Below are positions 1 to 12,744 of a stretch of DNA of 64,000 nucleotides, piece after piece. The translations under genes and the position numbers were made by a program. Every line of letters starts with the position of its first letter. Positions within the stretch are counted from its first letter, which is position 1. Source of the DNA: Plecoglossus altivelis (taxonomy: Eukaryota; Chordata; Actinopteri; Osmeriformes; Plecoglossidae). The stretch covers positions 10,809,223 to 10,873,222 of the forward strand of contig BROE01000003.1 of assembly GCA_036571765.1 (NCBI GenBank). The letters run 5' to 3'. The notes beneath the pieces are model-generated. The model saw only the letters and a program-made list of their open reading frames with translations, ran no database searches and had not been told where the DNA came from.

Positions 1-109
1 AACAATAATTTGGTTGAAATTAGATTTACGGCTTTACCATTATATTCAATCCATAAGTAGTCTATAAATATAGAGGAAACCATACGACTGAATGGAGCTA
101 GATCCTTAC

Positions 110-676
110 CATGGGGATCATACGACAAGACCTGATGCAGTCGCTCCAGCCAAACATGCTCATGTAGTCAGCGTACTCGCCCCTCCTCATGAAGTACTGG
201 TTACCCATGTAGTTGGTGCGATCGTAGACCATGAAGCAGCCTCTCTCCACCCTGCAGGAGTGGCAGCGGGATATGTAGGAGGACATGTCGGACATGTCAT
301 TCATACACTCATAGGAACGTCCCATGAAGTTCCTGTCCTCGTAGAAGGTGATCTGAATGGAAATAGATGATACAATCTTATCAGATATTCACAACAGCAT
401 GGATTTTAGGGGGGAGGAAGAGATGGTGGATCGACAGGAGACATAGGGGCAAAAGGGGGGAGAAAATGTCCCAGGCTGGAATCAAATCCAGGCCCCTGTG
501 GTAAGGCTTTAGCTTCCAAAGGACATCCTTGACCAGTAAGCCACTAAGACCCTCCCACTTTGTTTGCATTTAAAGAATTTGCGCTTACAGTGGAAAGAGT
601 AGAGTATTCATTCTAAATAAATACACGTATAGTAGTCTTAGATTGTTCTTACCTTGCCCATGTTCATGTTGGTCAT
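110..676 (-). CDS. crygm2d-like: gamma-M crystallin copy 1 (exons 1-2; exon 3 left of window)
   Basis: Lens structural protein of the beta/gamma-crystallin family, partial. Exon 1 is 653..676 and encodes MTNMNMGK; exon 2 is 110..352 (81 codons, ITFYEDRNF to RMIPM). Donor gtaag follows both exons and a cag acceptor precedes exon 2. Exon 3 would lie left of position 1; bases 1-109 match intron 2 of copies 11 and 12. Exon 2 carries the MSDM and YISRC variants and NQYF. Intron 1 is 300 bp, against 110-193 bp in the other copies, because a tRNA-type SINE sits in it. The visible exons are intact; the completeness of the gene cannot be judged here. Confidence 0.88.
403..560 (-). mobile_element. tRNA-derived SINE-like insertion in intron 1 of copy 1
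   Basis: On the minus strand the stretch has a tRNA-like head with a B-box-like GGATTTGATTCC (complement of 479..490), an A-box-like segment near 527..545, and a pyrimidine-rich body resembling the common fish tRNA-SINE layout. It accounts for the extra length of this intron. The ends are approximate, and no clear target duplication was confirmed. Confidence 0.55.
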
Positions 677-761
677 TTTTGCTCAGTTGTAGCTGGAGCT
701 GCTGGTACTGCTGCTTTTGCTCTTGGTGATGTTCTGAGTTCCTACCTGGCTGGAGCCTTCC

Positions 762-813
762 TATTTATACCTGACAGCCAGAGGCCCCATTGTACAAACC
801 TCCTGACCCAGCA
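762..813 (-). promoter_or_regulatory. Core promoter of copy 1 (TATA, SOX-like, half-MARE-like)
   Basis: Read on the minus strand: TGCTGGGTCA at 804..813 (one mismatch to a MARE half-site plus core), TACAATG at 788..794 (fits the SOX consensus WWCAAWG) and TATAAATA at 762..769, about 86 bp before the ATG. The same order and spacing recurs in the other copies. Confidence 0.65.
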
Positions 814-829
814 ACATGCCATAGAAACC

Positions 830-2879
830 ATGCTATAGAAATACCACTGAGGTGTACACACATGTTCAGGAACAGGCTCCCTCAAAATACCTTAATCATG
901 GACAGAACAGCGAAACAGGTGATCACAAAGCTGATTGTGAAGCAGCAATAGGCTGAAAAATCTAAAACCCACTTACCCTAGTAAATACGACTATGAGATG
1001 TAGGCCATCATTACCAAGATCATATTTGCCCTTTTGTCCAAGCCAGTCTGCCTTCTCCTTTGGTCACCCTCATCCTGTTGGAAATACATAATTGTGAAAT
1101 AAACAATGTCGGTGTCAGTTGCCATTGAATATTTCTTTGTTGTTCTTTTTTTAGACTTTGCACTACAGTAGTGTTGATGCACCGATAATTTATGCATCTT
1201 TTGTCATTATTTGAGTGTAAAGATCCCTCCATTTTTTAAGTGTACAAGGTTTGTATTTTACTACAAATAAGCAACTTCACTATGCAAGGAATAGCCATTT
1301 AGTGAGAACAGAAACAAACTGACTTCACTTTACTTAATTGTCCCAAAACAGCTGCCACAGTTTACACACTTTGTTGAAACATCATGTCTCGAAGGTTAGT
1401 CTACAGGCATAGATTTACAGAAAGCACCTTCTATTAAGGTTACATTGTAGATCCAATGTAGGCCTACATAAGCTTTTGTTGCTATAGGTATTCCTATGTA
1501 GTTACATTGAAGTTAATGTTGTCATTAAGGTTTACTGGTACTAGATGTTGTTAGATAAGTGAAACCTGGTACAGGTTAGGTGGACTTTAAAGGGACAAGT
1601 GTATGTTAACATTGATCTTGTTTTAGTAAACAACAATCATCAGCTGATTACATTCACTCACCACTTTCAACCCCCCCAAAACTATTCCTTAAACCTTTGT
1701 AATAAAGTGTACCACAAACACTTAATATACCAAAGCTACCATTAACAATGTTACAATTCCTTCAAACTTATAGATACACAGTTAATGTAACATTGATGTA
1801 AAGTGGTGTTAATTGTTATTTTTATACATTGGTGTTGATGTTAGAACATATTTCACCCTTATTTGAAAGTTCATTGGCCATGATTATTTTGTGGTCAAAC
1901 AGGTCAACCTCGTCTAAATAATGTATAATCACATTTTAGCAGACAATTAAAAAGCTTACAGTTTGATGGTGTAGACTGGCTATTAATCCTAATAATGCAA
2001 TGGGACAGACATCTATATTGGTATTTCAAATTAGGTCGGTTAAACCTTGGTTTAACTGATAACCTGGAAATGAAATTGACCTTAGGAGTAAACATAATTA
2101 TTCTCAACTCTTGTTGCATTGCTTATGGTGCTGCAGGTGTTCATTGGGTTGACGATAAACAGTATTCATTGGGTTAAAGATAAACAGTAAACCATTTTAG
2201 TTCAAAGTTACTGTCCAGGCTAAAGTGTCAATGTTTTGTCAACACTAAAGTGTAAATGTTTTGTCAAGACTCTATTTTGGTTGTGAAACTAAGATGCACC
2301 TCATGCTCATTAATGCCATGCCTCCCATGCTATGGGTTTTTATTATGTATTGTGAGTCACTTAAATTGTTATACAAGATAAGTACATACAGTAGCAACAC
2401 CTGTGTACCTTTTATTTAGCTACGTTGCAAATGACAAAGTTGCTAATCTAGTAAACGAGGGAAATATTACCATTAACATTAAATTAAAAACTTTGAATTT
2501 ATTTTACAAACCTGTCTAAAATTCTAATATTCTTAATTCATGTAGATACTGAATATTATTATAAATATTATGGTTAGTGATCTTCCTCAAACGGTAATGA
2601 ATAAGCATCTGTATTATTGAAATTCTGAACCCCAATTGTACGATTAAAAGCGTGGTGGCCTTGTTTTTGTATTGGTCAAGTTAGTGTTCTGGTGTTTTAA
2701 AAAACGTTTTTGTGAAATCACTGTGATCTGTGATTGAATTTTAAAAATATGCATGATATTGCTTGGTGTATTGGGTCTTACCTATTGGTGGTAGACATTT
2801 TTGTGTAAAGTTCTAAAACAACTCTTGTTCAACTAAACACAACCACTTTGCAGGAGATATACAATATATTTACATAGTC
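830..2879. other. Intergenic DNA between copies 1 and 2
   Basis: AT-rich sequence with no supported gene. Short open frames at 991-1232 and 1904-2177 lack any recognisable domain or splice context. I saw no clear mobile element. Confidence 0.6.
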
Positions 2880-2920
2880 TTTATTGAGATCTTCACGTTA
2901 TTATAGTATCTGAACATTGT

Positions 2921-3893
2921 CTAGTAGAAAGAGTCCATGATGCGCCTCATGCTCATGAACCTCATGTTGCCCATGCCTCCCATGCCTCCCATGCCTCCCA
3001 TCATCTGATGGAAGTTCCTGTATTCGCCAGGCCTCATGTACATCATCCTGCCTCTGTAGTTGGGCTGGTCGTACATCAGCCAGTGGCCATCCATAACATT
3101 GCAGGACATGCAGTTGTTCATGCGGTAACGATCCATGATGTTGTCACAGTCGTCCATCATCTCATGCATCTGGCCACCGAAGTTCTCTCTCTCGTAGATC
3201 CTCATCCTGTAGCTGCCTCTGTGCTGTTATTACACAGGGAGGAGTTTATTGAGAAACATTTAATATCAGATTTGATTTGATTCTTTTTTCAACATTGAGG
3301 ACTTGACACTTCTTTCCTGGACTAGATTGAAATTTAAAGGTAACTTATAAAGGTTTTCTTAGATAATAAACACTGCTTTGACGATCAAGATAGACACAAA
3401 TGAGTCCTATCATGCTTGCCCGACACAACATATGCTGATTCATTGTTATACCTACCATGGGGATCATACGACAGGACCTGATGCAGTCGCTCCAGCCAAA
3501 CATGCTCATGTAGTCGGCGTACTCGCCCCTCCTCATGAAGTGCTGGTTACCCATGTAGTTGGTGCGGTTGTAGACCATGAAGCAGCCTCTCTCCACCTTG
3601 CAGGAGTGGCAGCGGGACATGTAGGAGGACATGTCGGAACAATCATTCATACACTCATAGGAGCGTCCCATGAAGTTCCTGTCCTCATAGAAGGTGATCT
3701 GAAAGGTAATCAAAATGGGGAAAATGAAATATCTGCAGTACAACACTTTAATTTCAGACAGAAACACTGAACCTATGCATTTTGACTTATAATTAGGTTA
3801 CTGCTACAACGGTGGTGTGGTTTAAAGGCTAAACATATAGTTTTTTTGGGCTTTGACCATCCTTACCTTTCCCATCATGTTCATGTCAGTCAT
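2921..3893 (-). CDS. crygm2d-like: gamma-M crystallin copy 2
   Basis: Complete three-exon gene: exon 1 3867..3893 (MTDMNMMGK), exon 2 3456..3698, exon 3 2921..3223 with stop TAG. The product is 190 aa with about 36 Met (19%) and 10 Cys. Exon 2 encodes the N-terminal domain (Greek keys starting FYEDRNFMG and MVYNRTNYMG). Exon 3 encodes the C-terminal domain (IYERENFGG, MYDQPNYRG), then an MGG repeat and the tail SMRRIMDSFY. Such proteins pack at very high concentration in the fish lens; the Met-rich, Trp-poor sequence (one Trp per domain) is typical of the gamma-M class. It carries the CSDM, SCKVE and NQHF variants. Introns are 232 and 168 bp. A poly(A) signal AATAAA (complement of 2880..2885) lies 36 bp past the stop. 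Confidence 0.93.
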
Positions 3894-3978
3894 TTTGGCT
3901 CAACTGTAGCTGTAGCTGCTGGTACTGCTGCTGTTGCCCTTGGTGATGTTCTGAGTTCCTACCTGGCTGAAGCCTTCC

Positions 3979-4030
3979 TATTTATACCTGACAGTTAGAG
4001 GCCCCACTTTACAAACCCCCTTACTCAGCA
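3979..4030 (-). promoter_or_regulatory. Core promoter of copy 2
   Basis: TATAAATA at 3979..3986 (minus strand). TGCTGAGTAA at 4021..4030 keeps the TGCTGA half-MARE. The SOX-like site of other copies is changed here (TAAAGTG). Confidence 0.6.
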
Positions 4031-4039
4031 TCATGCTAT

Positions 4040-5830
4040 AGAAAACCATAGAGCGTGGAGGTTTGTCCACTTTTCCAGGCACTAGCACTGCCTCAAAAGA
4101 CTGTCATCAAGCATGGAGCTGGTGACCACAAAGCTGATTGTGCCAGACGTCAACATCGTGAACAACGCCCGCGCCCTCTGATTTTTAATAAAAAGGGACA
4201 ATGTTTCATTTCCCACTTTAATCATCATCCAACACAAATGCAGTTATGCTTTGTCGTTACATTCTAAAGAGATAGTTGAGTTTACGTAAACAGTTCTGCT
4301 ATATAGAAAATACATTTTTAAAAGTCCCTATCTTTGTCTTGCCTAACAGAAGCTGAAATGATGCTTTCTTTTGATTGAAAGGGATTCTGATATTTTTTAA
4401 TGACAAATATCAGAGGTGATGCCTTTCACATAAGCTAGCGGATAAATGAGCCATGGATGAAAACTATGTCTCCCAGCATGCAACAGTCTCTGATATACTA
4501 GACCACTCAACAACCAACAGGTGGCAGAGTACATGAAACTCTTCTTTGGTGTCATAGCAGTTAAATGAAGTGGACATAGGTTGAGGACAATTACCTTTTA
4601 ACAATAAATTGTAATATTGCATTATCAAATTCTATCTTGAATTGGAGAATTAAATAATAATCTTACTCAAAGTTTCTTAGACAAGTTTGTAAGAAATTAT
4701 GGATTGTGCACATTGTAGTGTTTTATCAAAAACATTATATTTAATATAAATTATATAAATAATGTTTTATACTTTTCCAAATATATTTTTTTTAAATAAC
4801 TGTATTTTCCAGATGGAATACCTAACAAGGTTTCCAAAAAAAAACCGGTTAACCATCCTGTATCATGATTTATTCAGGAATATGGAAACTTTCACCTTAT
4901 GTAATAATAATAATAATAATGATAATAATCATAATACATATTTCTTGTAATACACCTTTCTTGCACACTGAACAGTACAGCGCTTCTATAATAAATACCA
5001 ATGTACAATATATATTATTTTTTTAAGTACAATGTATGTCTACAGCACTTTTTAAATTAATATTGTTGGAAAAATAATTTAGTCGAAAAACATCTTTTAA
5101 AAATGACGATGGAACTGTATTGTGATATCTTAAAATTAGGTGTGATATCAATGAATGTCTTTGTGATAAAATTGTATAAAGTGCAAGTGGTATGGGTTAT
5201 TCCATAGTGTAAATGGTGCAGATGTTGAAAAGGTGCAGATGAAGATTGTGCTTCAAGAAGTACATTTTAATATTTGCTAATCCCTCAAATTCCCATTGTC
5301 CCTCATACTGAATTTAGTAATGTTACCTAGCAATACAGTTTTACCAAAATACAACCAGGAAACGTTGAAAAATATTTTGTCATAGTATGTTTCTCATAGG
5401 GTTACATTACTGTATGTTTTTTCAGGAATATGTTTTCACTAATGAGGAATACTTTGGAAATGGCAGCTAAGTGGTATGAGAAACGTTTACAACTTGCACT
5501 ATTCCTCTGGTATGTTATACAATGCCATGCTGTTGAAGATAATTAGAAACTTACAACCCAGCAATTTCTGTGATTTTTTAAATGAGCATAGTTACAAGTG
5601 TTGCTATGACACTTACTAGTAGTACTTCCAGTAAGATATTGACTCTCTTACTTAGAGTGGATCTTTTCTACTCACTTTTAAACCAAAATGACCACCACCC
5701 AAAATATTTGCTGTTACTAGGTAGTAGTCTAAAGTGAAGTTTGACAGTACTACTGTTTGTAGGCTTGATTGCTTTTCTTGGAAGTTCGAAGACAGCACTT
5801 TCAGGAAAAACAAAATATTTGGGTTGATGC
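4040..5830. other. Intergenic DNA between copies 2 and 3
   Basis: Very AT-rich. It includes an AAT-type microsatellite at 4902..4936 and otherwise nothing recognisable. Open frames at 4055-4267 and 4762-4950 look fortuitous. Confidence 0.6.
4902..4936. repeat. (AAT)n microsatellite
   Basis: About eleven AAT-like units, interrupted by GAT and CAT. Confidence 0.85.
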
Positions 5831-5871
5831 TTTATTGAGCCGTAATAGTCAGTACAACTTTAAAACATTAT

Positions 5872-6781
5872 CTAGTAGAAAGAGTCCATGATGCGCCTCA
5901 TGCTCATGAACCTCATGTTGCCCATGCCTCCCATGCCTCCCATGCCTCCCATCATCTGATGGAAGTTCCTGTACTCGCCAGGCCTCATGTACATCATCCT
6001 GCCTCCGTAGCTGGGCTGCTCATACATCAGCCAGTGGCCATCCATAACATTGCAGGACATGAAGTTGTTCATGCGATAACGATCCATGATGTTGTCACAG
6101 TCATCCATCATCTCATGCATCTGGCCACCGAAGTTCTCCCTCTCGTAGATCCTCATCCTGTAGCTTCCTCTGTGCTGTAATTAGACAAAGTTTATACAAA
6201 TGTTACTGAAAGATGAGACCTTGACCTTCAAGCGTATTCTGGGCCACAGATGACAGATATTAAACTAGGACGGGTGAAAGATGAAAATACAGCTGATTAG
6301 ATTCAAACAATGGTAATATTTGTCCATACCATGGGGATCATACGACAGGACCTGATGCTGTCACTCCAGCCAAACATGCTCATGTAGTCGGCGTACTCGC
6401 CCCTCCTCATGAAGTACTGGTTACCCATGTAGTTGGTGCGATCGTAGACCATGAAGCAGCCTCTCTCCACCCTGCAGGAGTGGCAGCGGGATATGTAGGA
6501 GGACATGTCGGCCATGTCGTTCATACACTCATAGGAACGTCCCATGAAGTTCCTGTCCTCGTAGAAGGTGATCTGAAATAATTTTCATTGAGAACATATT
6601 TGTTTAATGAGAACCTCTTGGCCCTTCTAACATTTATTAAACTGTAAGATTATGTTGGTGTTCTGCGTTTGCTTTTGCAGTGAATAGAGTGGAGTAAACT
6701 TCGAAATACATGCAGTACACATTCATAGGCTACATTTACTGTAGAAGGCATTCTTACCTTGCCCATGTTCATGTTGGTCAT
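5872..6781 (-). CDS. crygm2d-like: gamma-M crystallin copy 3
   Basis: Complete: exon 1 6758..6781 (MTNMNMGK), exon 2 6330..6572, exon 3 5872..6174; introns 155 and 185 bp; product 189 aa. Variants: MADM, YISRC, NQYF and GWSDSIRSC in the N-domain, where Ser replaces the Cys of most copies. In the C-domain it has NNFMSC, where Phe replaces Cys, and MYEQPSYGG. It therefore has fewer cysteines than its neighbours. The exon 2 donor is gtatgg rather than gtaagg. The poly(A) signal is the complement of 5831..5836. Confidence 0.92.
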
Positions 6782-6866
6782 TTTTGCACAGTTGTAGCTG
6801 GAGCTGCTGGTACTGCTGCTGTTGCTCTTGGCGATGTTCTGAGTTCCTACCTGGCTGAAACCTTTC

Positions 6867-6917
6867 TTTTTATACCTGATAGTCAAAGGCCCCACTAGAC
6901 AAATACCAGACTCAGCA
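6867..6917 (-). promoter_or_regulatory. Core promoter of copy 3
   Basis: TATAAAAA at 6867..6874 and TGCTGAGTCT at 6908..6917, a good half-MARE (TGCTGA). The SOX-like site is not preserved. Confidence 0.6.
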
Positions 6918-6929
6918 ACATGCTATAGA

Positions 6930-8499
6930 AACCTATGGAGTGCTGAGGTGTGTACACCTGAACAAGGACTAATGTTCATAGACCTAGTCAAAAACATTGA
7001 AATTACACCAGTGACCACAACCCATTTTGTGGCAACAGTCAATAGGTAGAATGACAGATCTTGCAATTTTGCAGTTAATTATCGTATCGTAACTATGGTG
7101 TCTAATTTCTAACACAATTGTTACCTAAATTCACAACACTTCAATGTAAGGTTAAAACAAATTTTCATGTACCCAAACATGTACGTGAAATATTAAGGTT
7201 ACATATAAGTATAACCTGAAGAAATATTAGATAGTACCTAAACCAAATAGGGAGACCATCACAGTTGATGCCATTGACTCTAGCCCTCTTTAACAGCCAG
7301 TATTACAGAATAAGCAGACTTTATGGAAATAGACTTAAAATGCACTTTGAAAACATTTGAAACGAAAGATATCTGGATTTCCTTGGCATATTCAGCAATA
7401 TTTGGGAGTCCCTGTGTTTTCAATTAAGGGAAAGTATTGCCATGTAATAAATCCCAATGGCAAATGAATTATAAATCTTAGTGATTTGGAAGGAAGAAAA
7501 TGCACTAAAACCTGCTGCACATGCAACTCTTATCAGAAACTTAAACAGAAACGGGACACATTTGTTTATTTCTGTGTTGTCATAGTTATATAAATTGTAA
7601 CAACATTTTAATAACTTTTCAACTTTTATGTAGAGTAGAACACTTGTTTTATACATTGGCTGTCCTCCCCACTGCTATACCTACTATGTTTTTTTCTTAC
7701 CCGCTGTGAGCCATTTTAATTTTTCATTCAGTAGCAGCACCTATGTAACTTCAAATTAGATACATTGAAAATGACATTGTGTGCTAATCTCATAAGTGAA
7801 ACGGAAATATAACCATTAAAGTTAAGTTTAAAACTTTGAGTTTATTTAGTACAATTGACTAAAATTCAGATTTTCTTAATTCCCATGTGAGTGGTTGACT
7901 CAATATTGGTATAAATGGTATAAATAAATATATAGTCTGTGATCTTCATCAGATTGTAATGATTATGATTGAAGACGTCGTGGTGGCCTTGATCGTGTCT
8001 CTGTTTGGTAAGTGTCATGTTGTTTTCAAAATGTCCTTTCTTTTTGGCTTTCACAAACTATAAATCCCCACCAACAGTTTGTATGATCCACATCATCTCA
8101 GTCGGTTGTATATGTATTGAATGTTGTTTTTTCTTTTTTTTTCCTTGGCATGAACCTCTACATCAATGTCATCATGAGTGTTTAAAAAGAAGATAAGTGC
8201 TGTGGGAACTTGCAGTGGAAATGTTTTGTTAGACAATTCTAGCAAAGGATACTGAAAAAACCAGTTTTAGCAATCAACAATGTGCCCTTTAATAACCTAT
8301 TGGCATTCCAAACAGATGCTACGGATCACTGTTAGTAAAACATATTAATATAAATGTTGAGTACAATATTTTTACATTAGCGTCATAATATAGCATTATG
8401 AGAATCTAAAGTAATAATAAGCGTAATTCTGCTCTGTGTATTTCTTGTTACCTAGTGGTAATAGACATTGCAGAAGATGCACAATATATTTACATATGC
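6930..8499. other. Intergenic DNA between copies 3 and 4
   Basis: AT-rich. Parts resemble the stretch 3' of copy 2: for example 7730-7930 shares the run around a 'gtgatcttc' motif and 'ttgtttttg/gtggtggcc' context with 2370-2700, as expected for a duplicated flank. No gene or clear mobile element was seen. Confidence 0.5.
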
Positions 8500-8540
8500 T
8501 TTATTAAGATCTTATTGTCATGACAGTTATGAAACATTAT

Positions 8541-9373
8541 CTAGTAGAAAGAGTCCATGATGCGCCTCATGCTCATGAACTTCATGTTGCCCATGCCTCC
8601 CATGCCTCCCATGCCTCCCATCATCTGATGGAAGTTCCTGTACTCGCCAGGCCTCATGTACATCATCCTGCCTCTGTAGTTGGGCTGCTCGTACATCAGC
8701 CAGTGGCCATCCATAACATTGCAGGACATGCAGTTGTTCATGCGGTAACGATCCATGATGTTGTCACAGTCGTCCATCATCTCATGCATCTGGCCACCGA
8801 AGTTCTCTCTCTCGTACATCCTCATCCTGTAGCTTCCTCTGTGCTGAAATTGAATAGAAGGTTACTTGAAGATAAGACCTTGAACTACTAGAGTATTCTG
8901 GGCCTCGTACGACAGGTATTAAACTCTGGGACGTTAAAATAAAGCTAAATAGATTCAAGCAATGGTAATATTTGTCCTTACCATGGGGATCATACGACAG
9001 GACCTGATGCAGTCGCTCCAGCCAAACATGCTCATGTAGTCAGCGTACTCGCCCCTCCTCATGAAGTGCTGGTTACCCATGTAGTTGGTGCGGTTGTAGA
9101 CCATGAAGCAACCTCTCTCCACCCTGCAGGAGTGGCAGCGGGACATGTAGGAGGACATGTCGGAACAGTCATTCATACACTCATAGGAGCGTCCCATGAA
9201 GTTCCTGTCCTCATAGAAGGTGATCTGGAAAGTAATCCGGAAAACTTTTTAAAAAACATTTTTGAAAGGGACTCCAACAGTGCTATGTCTAGTCATATTT
9301 TAATAAGGCTGTATTTTTAACTATAGTCAAATATTTTCATTGCTACCTTGCCCATCATGTTCATGTCGGCCAT
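8541..9373 (-). CDS. crygm2d-like: gamma-M crystallin copy 4
   Basis: Complete: exon 1 9347..9373 (MADMNMMGK), exon 2 8982..9224, exon 3 8541..8843; compact introns of 138 and 122 bp; product 190 aa. Exon 2 is of the CSDM / YNRTNY / NQHF type. Exon 3 has RMYERENF (Met for Ile), MYEQPNYRG and GNMKFMS. The exon 1 donor is gtagca, weaker than the usual gtaag but still GT. The poly(A) signal is the complement of 8500..8505. Confidence 0.92.
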
Positions 9374-9458
9374 TTTTGCTCAGTTGAAGCTGTAAATGCT
9401 GGTACTGCTGCTGTTGCTCTTGGTGATGTTCTAAATGCCTACCTTTCTGAAGCCTTTC

Positions 9459-9510
9459 TTTTTATACCTGACAGCCAGTGGCCCCATTGTACAAACCCCT
9501 TGACCCAGCA
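9459..9510 (-). promoter_or_regulatory. Core promoter of copy 4
   Basis: TATAAAAA at 9459..9466, SOX-like TACAATG at 9485..9491 and TGCTGGGTCA at 9501..9510 on the minus strand. Confidence 0.62.
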
Positions 9511-9539
9511 ACATGCCATAGAAACCTATAGAGTGTTGC

Positions 9540-11634
9540 ATTTTGTGCACATTTCCAGGGATGAGCTCCCTCAACAGACATTCATCAAGAATGGAGCTGG
9601 TGAGCACAAAACGGATTGTGGTAACAGTCAACAGGGTGAACAACAGAAAATTTGCTCTGACTCAATGTGAATTGTTAAATGTAGTACTTTACCAGAAGAA
9701 TTCTTTTGAAGAAGTCTTTTGTTTTAACTGCTAGCTCTATGACACATAACCAGCCAACATGTGGCAGGCAAATAAACAAGAGAAACAACATCAGTTTGGA
9801 CAGAGGACATCTAATAAAAAAAAACGATGGACATAATATTGCCATATTTGGAACTTATGACTGTATGACATCATCATCAATGAATCTTTCTCCAATCTAG
9901 TAGCACAAACTACCACTGTAAATACACATGCAGATATTTAGCATTTAGCCATCAATATTAGTACCCTTCTTGTAAAATATAACTATATATGTTTGTTGTA
10001 TGTTATTGTCAGTATTACAACCAAAATGTTTTATTTGTATTTTTGCAATTTCATTGATATGTCATGGAAAGGTGTTTTGTTTTCCAGTCTTCAATTTAGG
10101 TGACTGTCTAATGCAGTTGACTGTATGTCTAATTCAATTGTTAATTTTGTAATAACTCATGCCATTAAATTGTGATACTTTGTGATTAAATATCAGTTAC
10201 ATTGTAAAAACATTGTTAATCCTGTTGGTGATACTATACAATTATATAGTATTAATGTACACAAATTACAATTAACATATTAATTTGAAATGTTGCAAAA
10301 CTTTACATTAGGTAACATGAACTGTCATGTAACCACAAAGCAGTAGCTTGCTAGTAGAATAAAATAATTTATCGGAATTGCCATGTATTGATATGGTACT
10401 AAGTGGTTGCGCAAAATGTTCGAACAAAAATGTAAAAAGGTACAGTATGGGAGAGGTGCAAAAAGGGTGGGTAGATATGTTACCAAGACAAGATCATGGT
10501 TCACATCAACTTACCCCTTGAAAAACACAACGACCCTTGCACCAAATTTCACTTGTGTTATTACTTGTGCCTCTGCGATAAAGTGTAACCCTATAACAGT
10601 TCTTACGTAACTACATGGTTGTAACTATGGTTTGTCTATGATGTTTCGTGGAAGTTAATGTAATGTAAAGTGTTACTAACATGTTTTACCAATCATCAAT
10701 CAAGTAATCACCATGTACTTGAAATGATCATTGAGAATGCCATCATGTTGCCTCTTCTTTGTTGATAAACACCTGTTTTGATGACAAAACCCTATTTAAG
10801 ACTTTCCGGTCTTTTTTTTACATTTTCATGGTATCTCCATACAGAAACTTATATACCACATCTGATTATTTGTTTGTTGTTCTGAATCATACAGTAGACG
10901 CTGATTAAAAACATTAAACGGGAAAGTTAAGTGGTTTATCAGAAAATCTACATGTGTTAACACAAGGCCTTTTACTGTATCACGTACATACTGTCAGCAC
11001 AAACACCAAGCACTTTCGAGTAAAATTGTGATCAACAACAAAAGTAAACTGGTCATTCAATGATTCATCGCCAGTTTAAAACCCTTTACTAGGGTTACAC
11101 ACCTGACATTCAAGGTACTTCACTACTGAGTAAGAGAGAGCAAAGAAAGTTCTCACACATGTCAGTTATCTATAAACAATGTCTGTTGATAGTTTGACAT
11201 GGTCTACTTTCAATTCCAAACTTAACAATGAATTGTCAGTACCTGGAACCTCTGTCAAAGCTAGGGAACCCCCCCCCCCCCCCAACAAGAATAGTTCCTC
11301 TGAAACTAAATATTATATATACATATCCTATTAAGTTACTGTAGGCGGAAAGATTATTTGTCTAAAAGCTTTTATTTATGTAATTTATTGGGAATTTGAC
11401 ATTAATGGCACTGCCCTTAGCATTGCTTCCAACTCTACTTGACTTTCAATTTTTGTAACATTGGTAACCAAAACATCTGAAGCTAATCTCTTAAAATGCT
11501 TCCCAAGTTTGACAGTGAAATTGTATATTTTTTATAATAATGCACACCGATCTGAGGTGAGTGTATCAATGTTGTGTGGCAAATAAGTTACCTTAAATTA
11601 TGAATTCAAGCAAAATAGTTACACAAAAAAAGTT
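9540..11634. other. Intergenic DNA between copies 4 and 5
   Basis: AT-rich, with a 15-base poly-C run at 11269..11283. No coding potential beyond short chance frames, and no recognised mobile element. Confidence 0.6.
11269..11283. repeat. Poly-C run
   Basis: Fifteen consecutive C, an unstable homopolymer where the assembled length may be wrong. Confidence 0.85.
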
Positions 11635-11693
11635 TTTATTTTGAGTCAAAGCTGCATTTACTGTAGATCAAATCAGAACAGTTAATACACTGT

Positions 11694-12606
11694 CTAGTAG
11701 AAAGAGTCCATGATGCGCCTCATGCTCATGAACCTCATGTTGCCCATGCCTCCCATGCCTCCCATGCCTCCCATCATCTGATGGAAGTTCCTGTACTCGC
11801 CAGGCCTCATGTACATCATCCTGCCTCTGTAGTTGGGCTGGTCGTACATCAGCCAGTGGCCATCCATAACATTGCAGGACATGCAGTTGTTCATGCGGTA
11901 ACGATCCATGATGTTGTCACAGTCGTCCATCATCTCATGCATCTGGCCACCGAAGTTCTCCCTCTCGTAGATCCTCATCCTGTAGCTCCCTCTGTGCTGT
12001 AATTGAACAGAAAGGTTACTCAAAGATTGGACCTTGACCTTCAGAAGTATTCTGGGCCACAGGTGACAGATATAATTATACCATAATATCTGGTGCAAGA
12101 TGAAAATACAGCCATACAGCTAAATAGATTCAAACAATTTTAATAGTTGCCCTTACCATGGGAATCATACGACAGGACCTGATGCAGTCGCTCCAGCCAA
12201 ACATGCTCATGTAGTCGGCGTACTCGCCCCTCCTCATGAAGTGCTGGTTACCCATGTAGTTGGTGCGATCGTAGACCATGAAGCAGCCTCTCTCCACCCT
12301 GCAGGAGTGGCAGCGGGACATGTAGGAGGACATGTCGGCCATGTCATTCATACACTCATAGGAACGTCCCATGAAGTTCCTATCCTCATAGAAGGTGATC
12401 TGAATAGACATTTGCAATGAAGACAGTCAAGTAAATATGAAAATTGAAAATGTTGTCCACCTTTCAAGCATTCACATAAATGTTAGCGTGTTTATTTTTA
12501 GAATTGAATTTAAAACGTTGGCAAAGTGCACTTAAAGTGTAAATATATACCTAAACATCAATTAATCTGCGACAGTTTTTACCTTGCCCATGTTCATGTT
12601 GGTCAT
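11694..12606 (-). CDS. crygm2d-like: gamma-M crystallin copy 5
   Basis: Complete: exon 1 12583..12606 (MTNMNMGK), exon 2 12157..12399, exon 3 11694..11996; introns 160 and 183 bp; product 189 aa. Exon 2 is of the MADM / YMSRC / YDRTNY / NQHF type. Exon 3 matches the array consensus (MYDQPNYRG, three MGG units). The exon 1 donor is gtaaaa. The poly(A) signal is the complement of 11635..11640. Confidence 0.93.
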
Positions 12607-12691
12607 TTTTGCTCAGTTGTAGCTGTAGCTGCTGGTACTGCTGCTGTTACTCTTGGTGATGTTCTGAGTTCCTACCTGGCTGGAGCCTTCC

Positions 12692-12743
12692 TATTTATAC
12701 CTGACAGTTTGAGGCCCCATTGTACAAACCCCTTGACCCAGCA
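12692..12743 (-). promoter_or_regulatory. Core promoter of copy 5
   Basis: TATAAATA at 12692..12699, SOX-like TACAATG at 12718..12724, TGCTGGGTCA at 12734..12743. Confidence 0.62.
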
Positions 12744-12744
12744 A

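Noticed and set aside
1904..2177. Overlapping small frames on both strands
   Set aside because: AT-rich chance frames without splice sites, domains or repeats elsewhere in the array.
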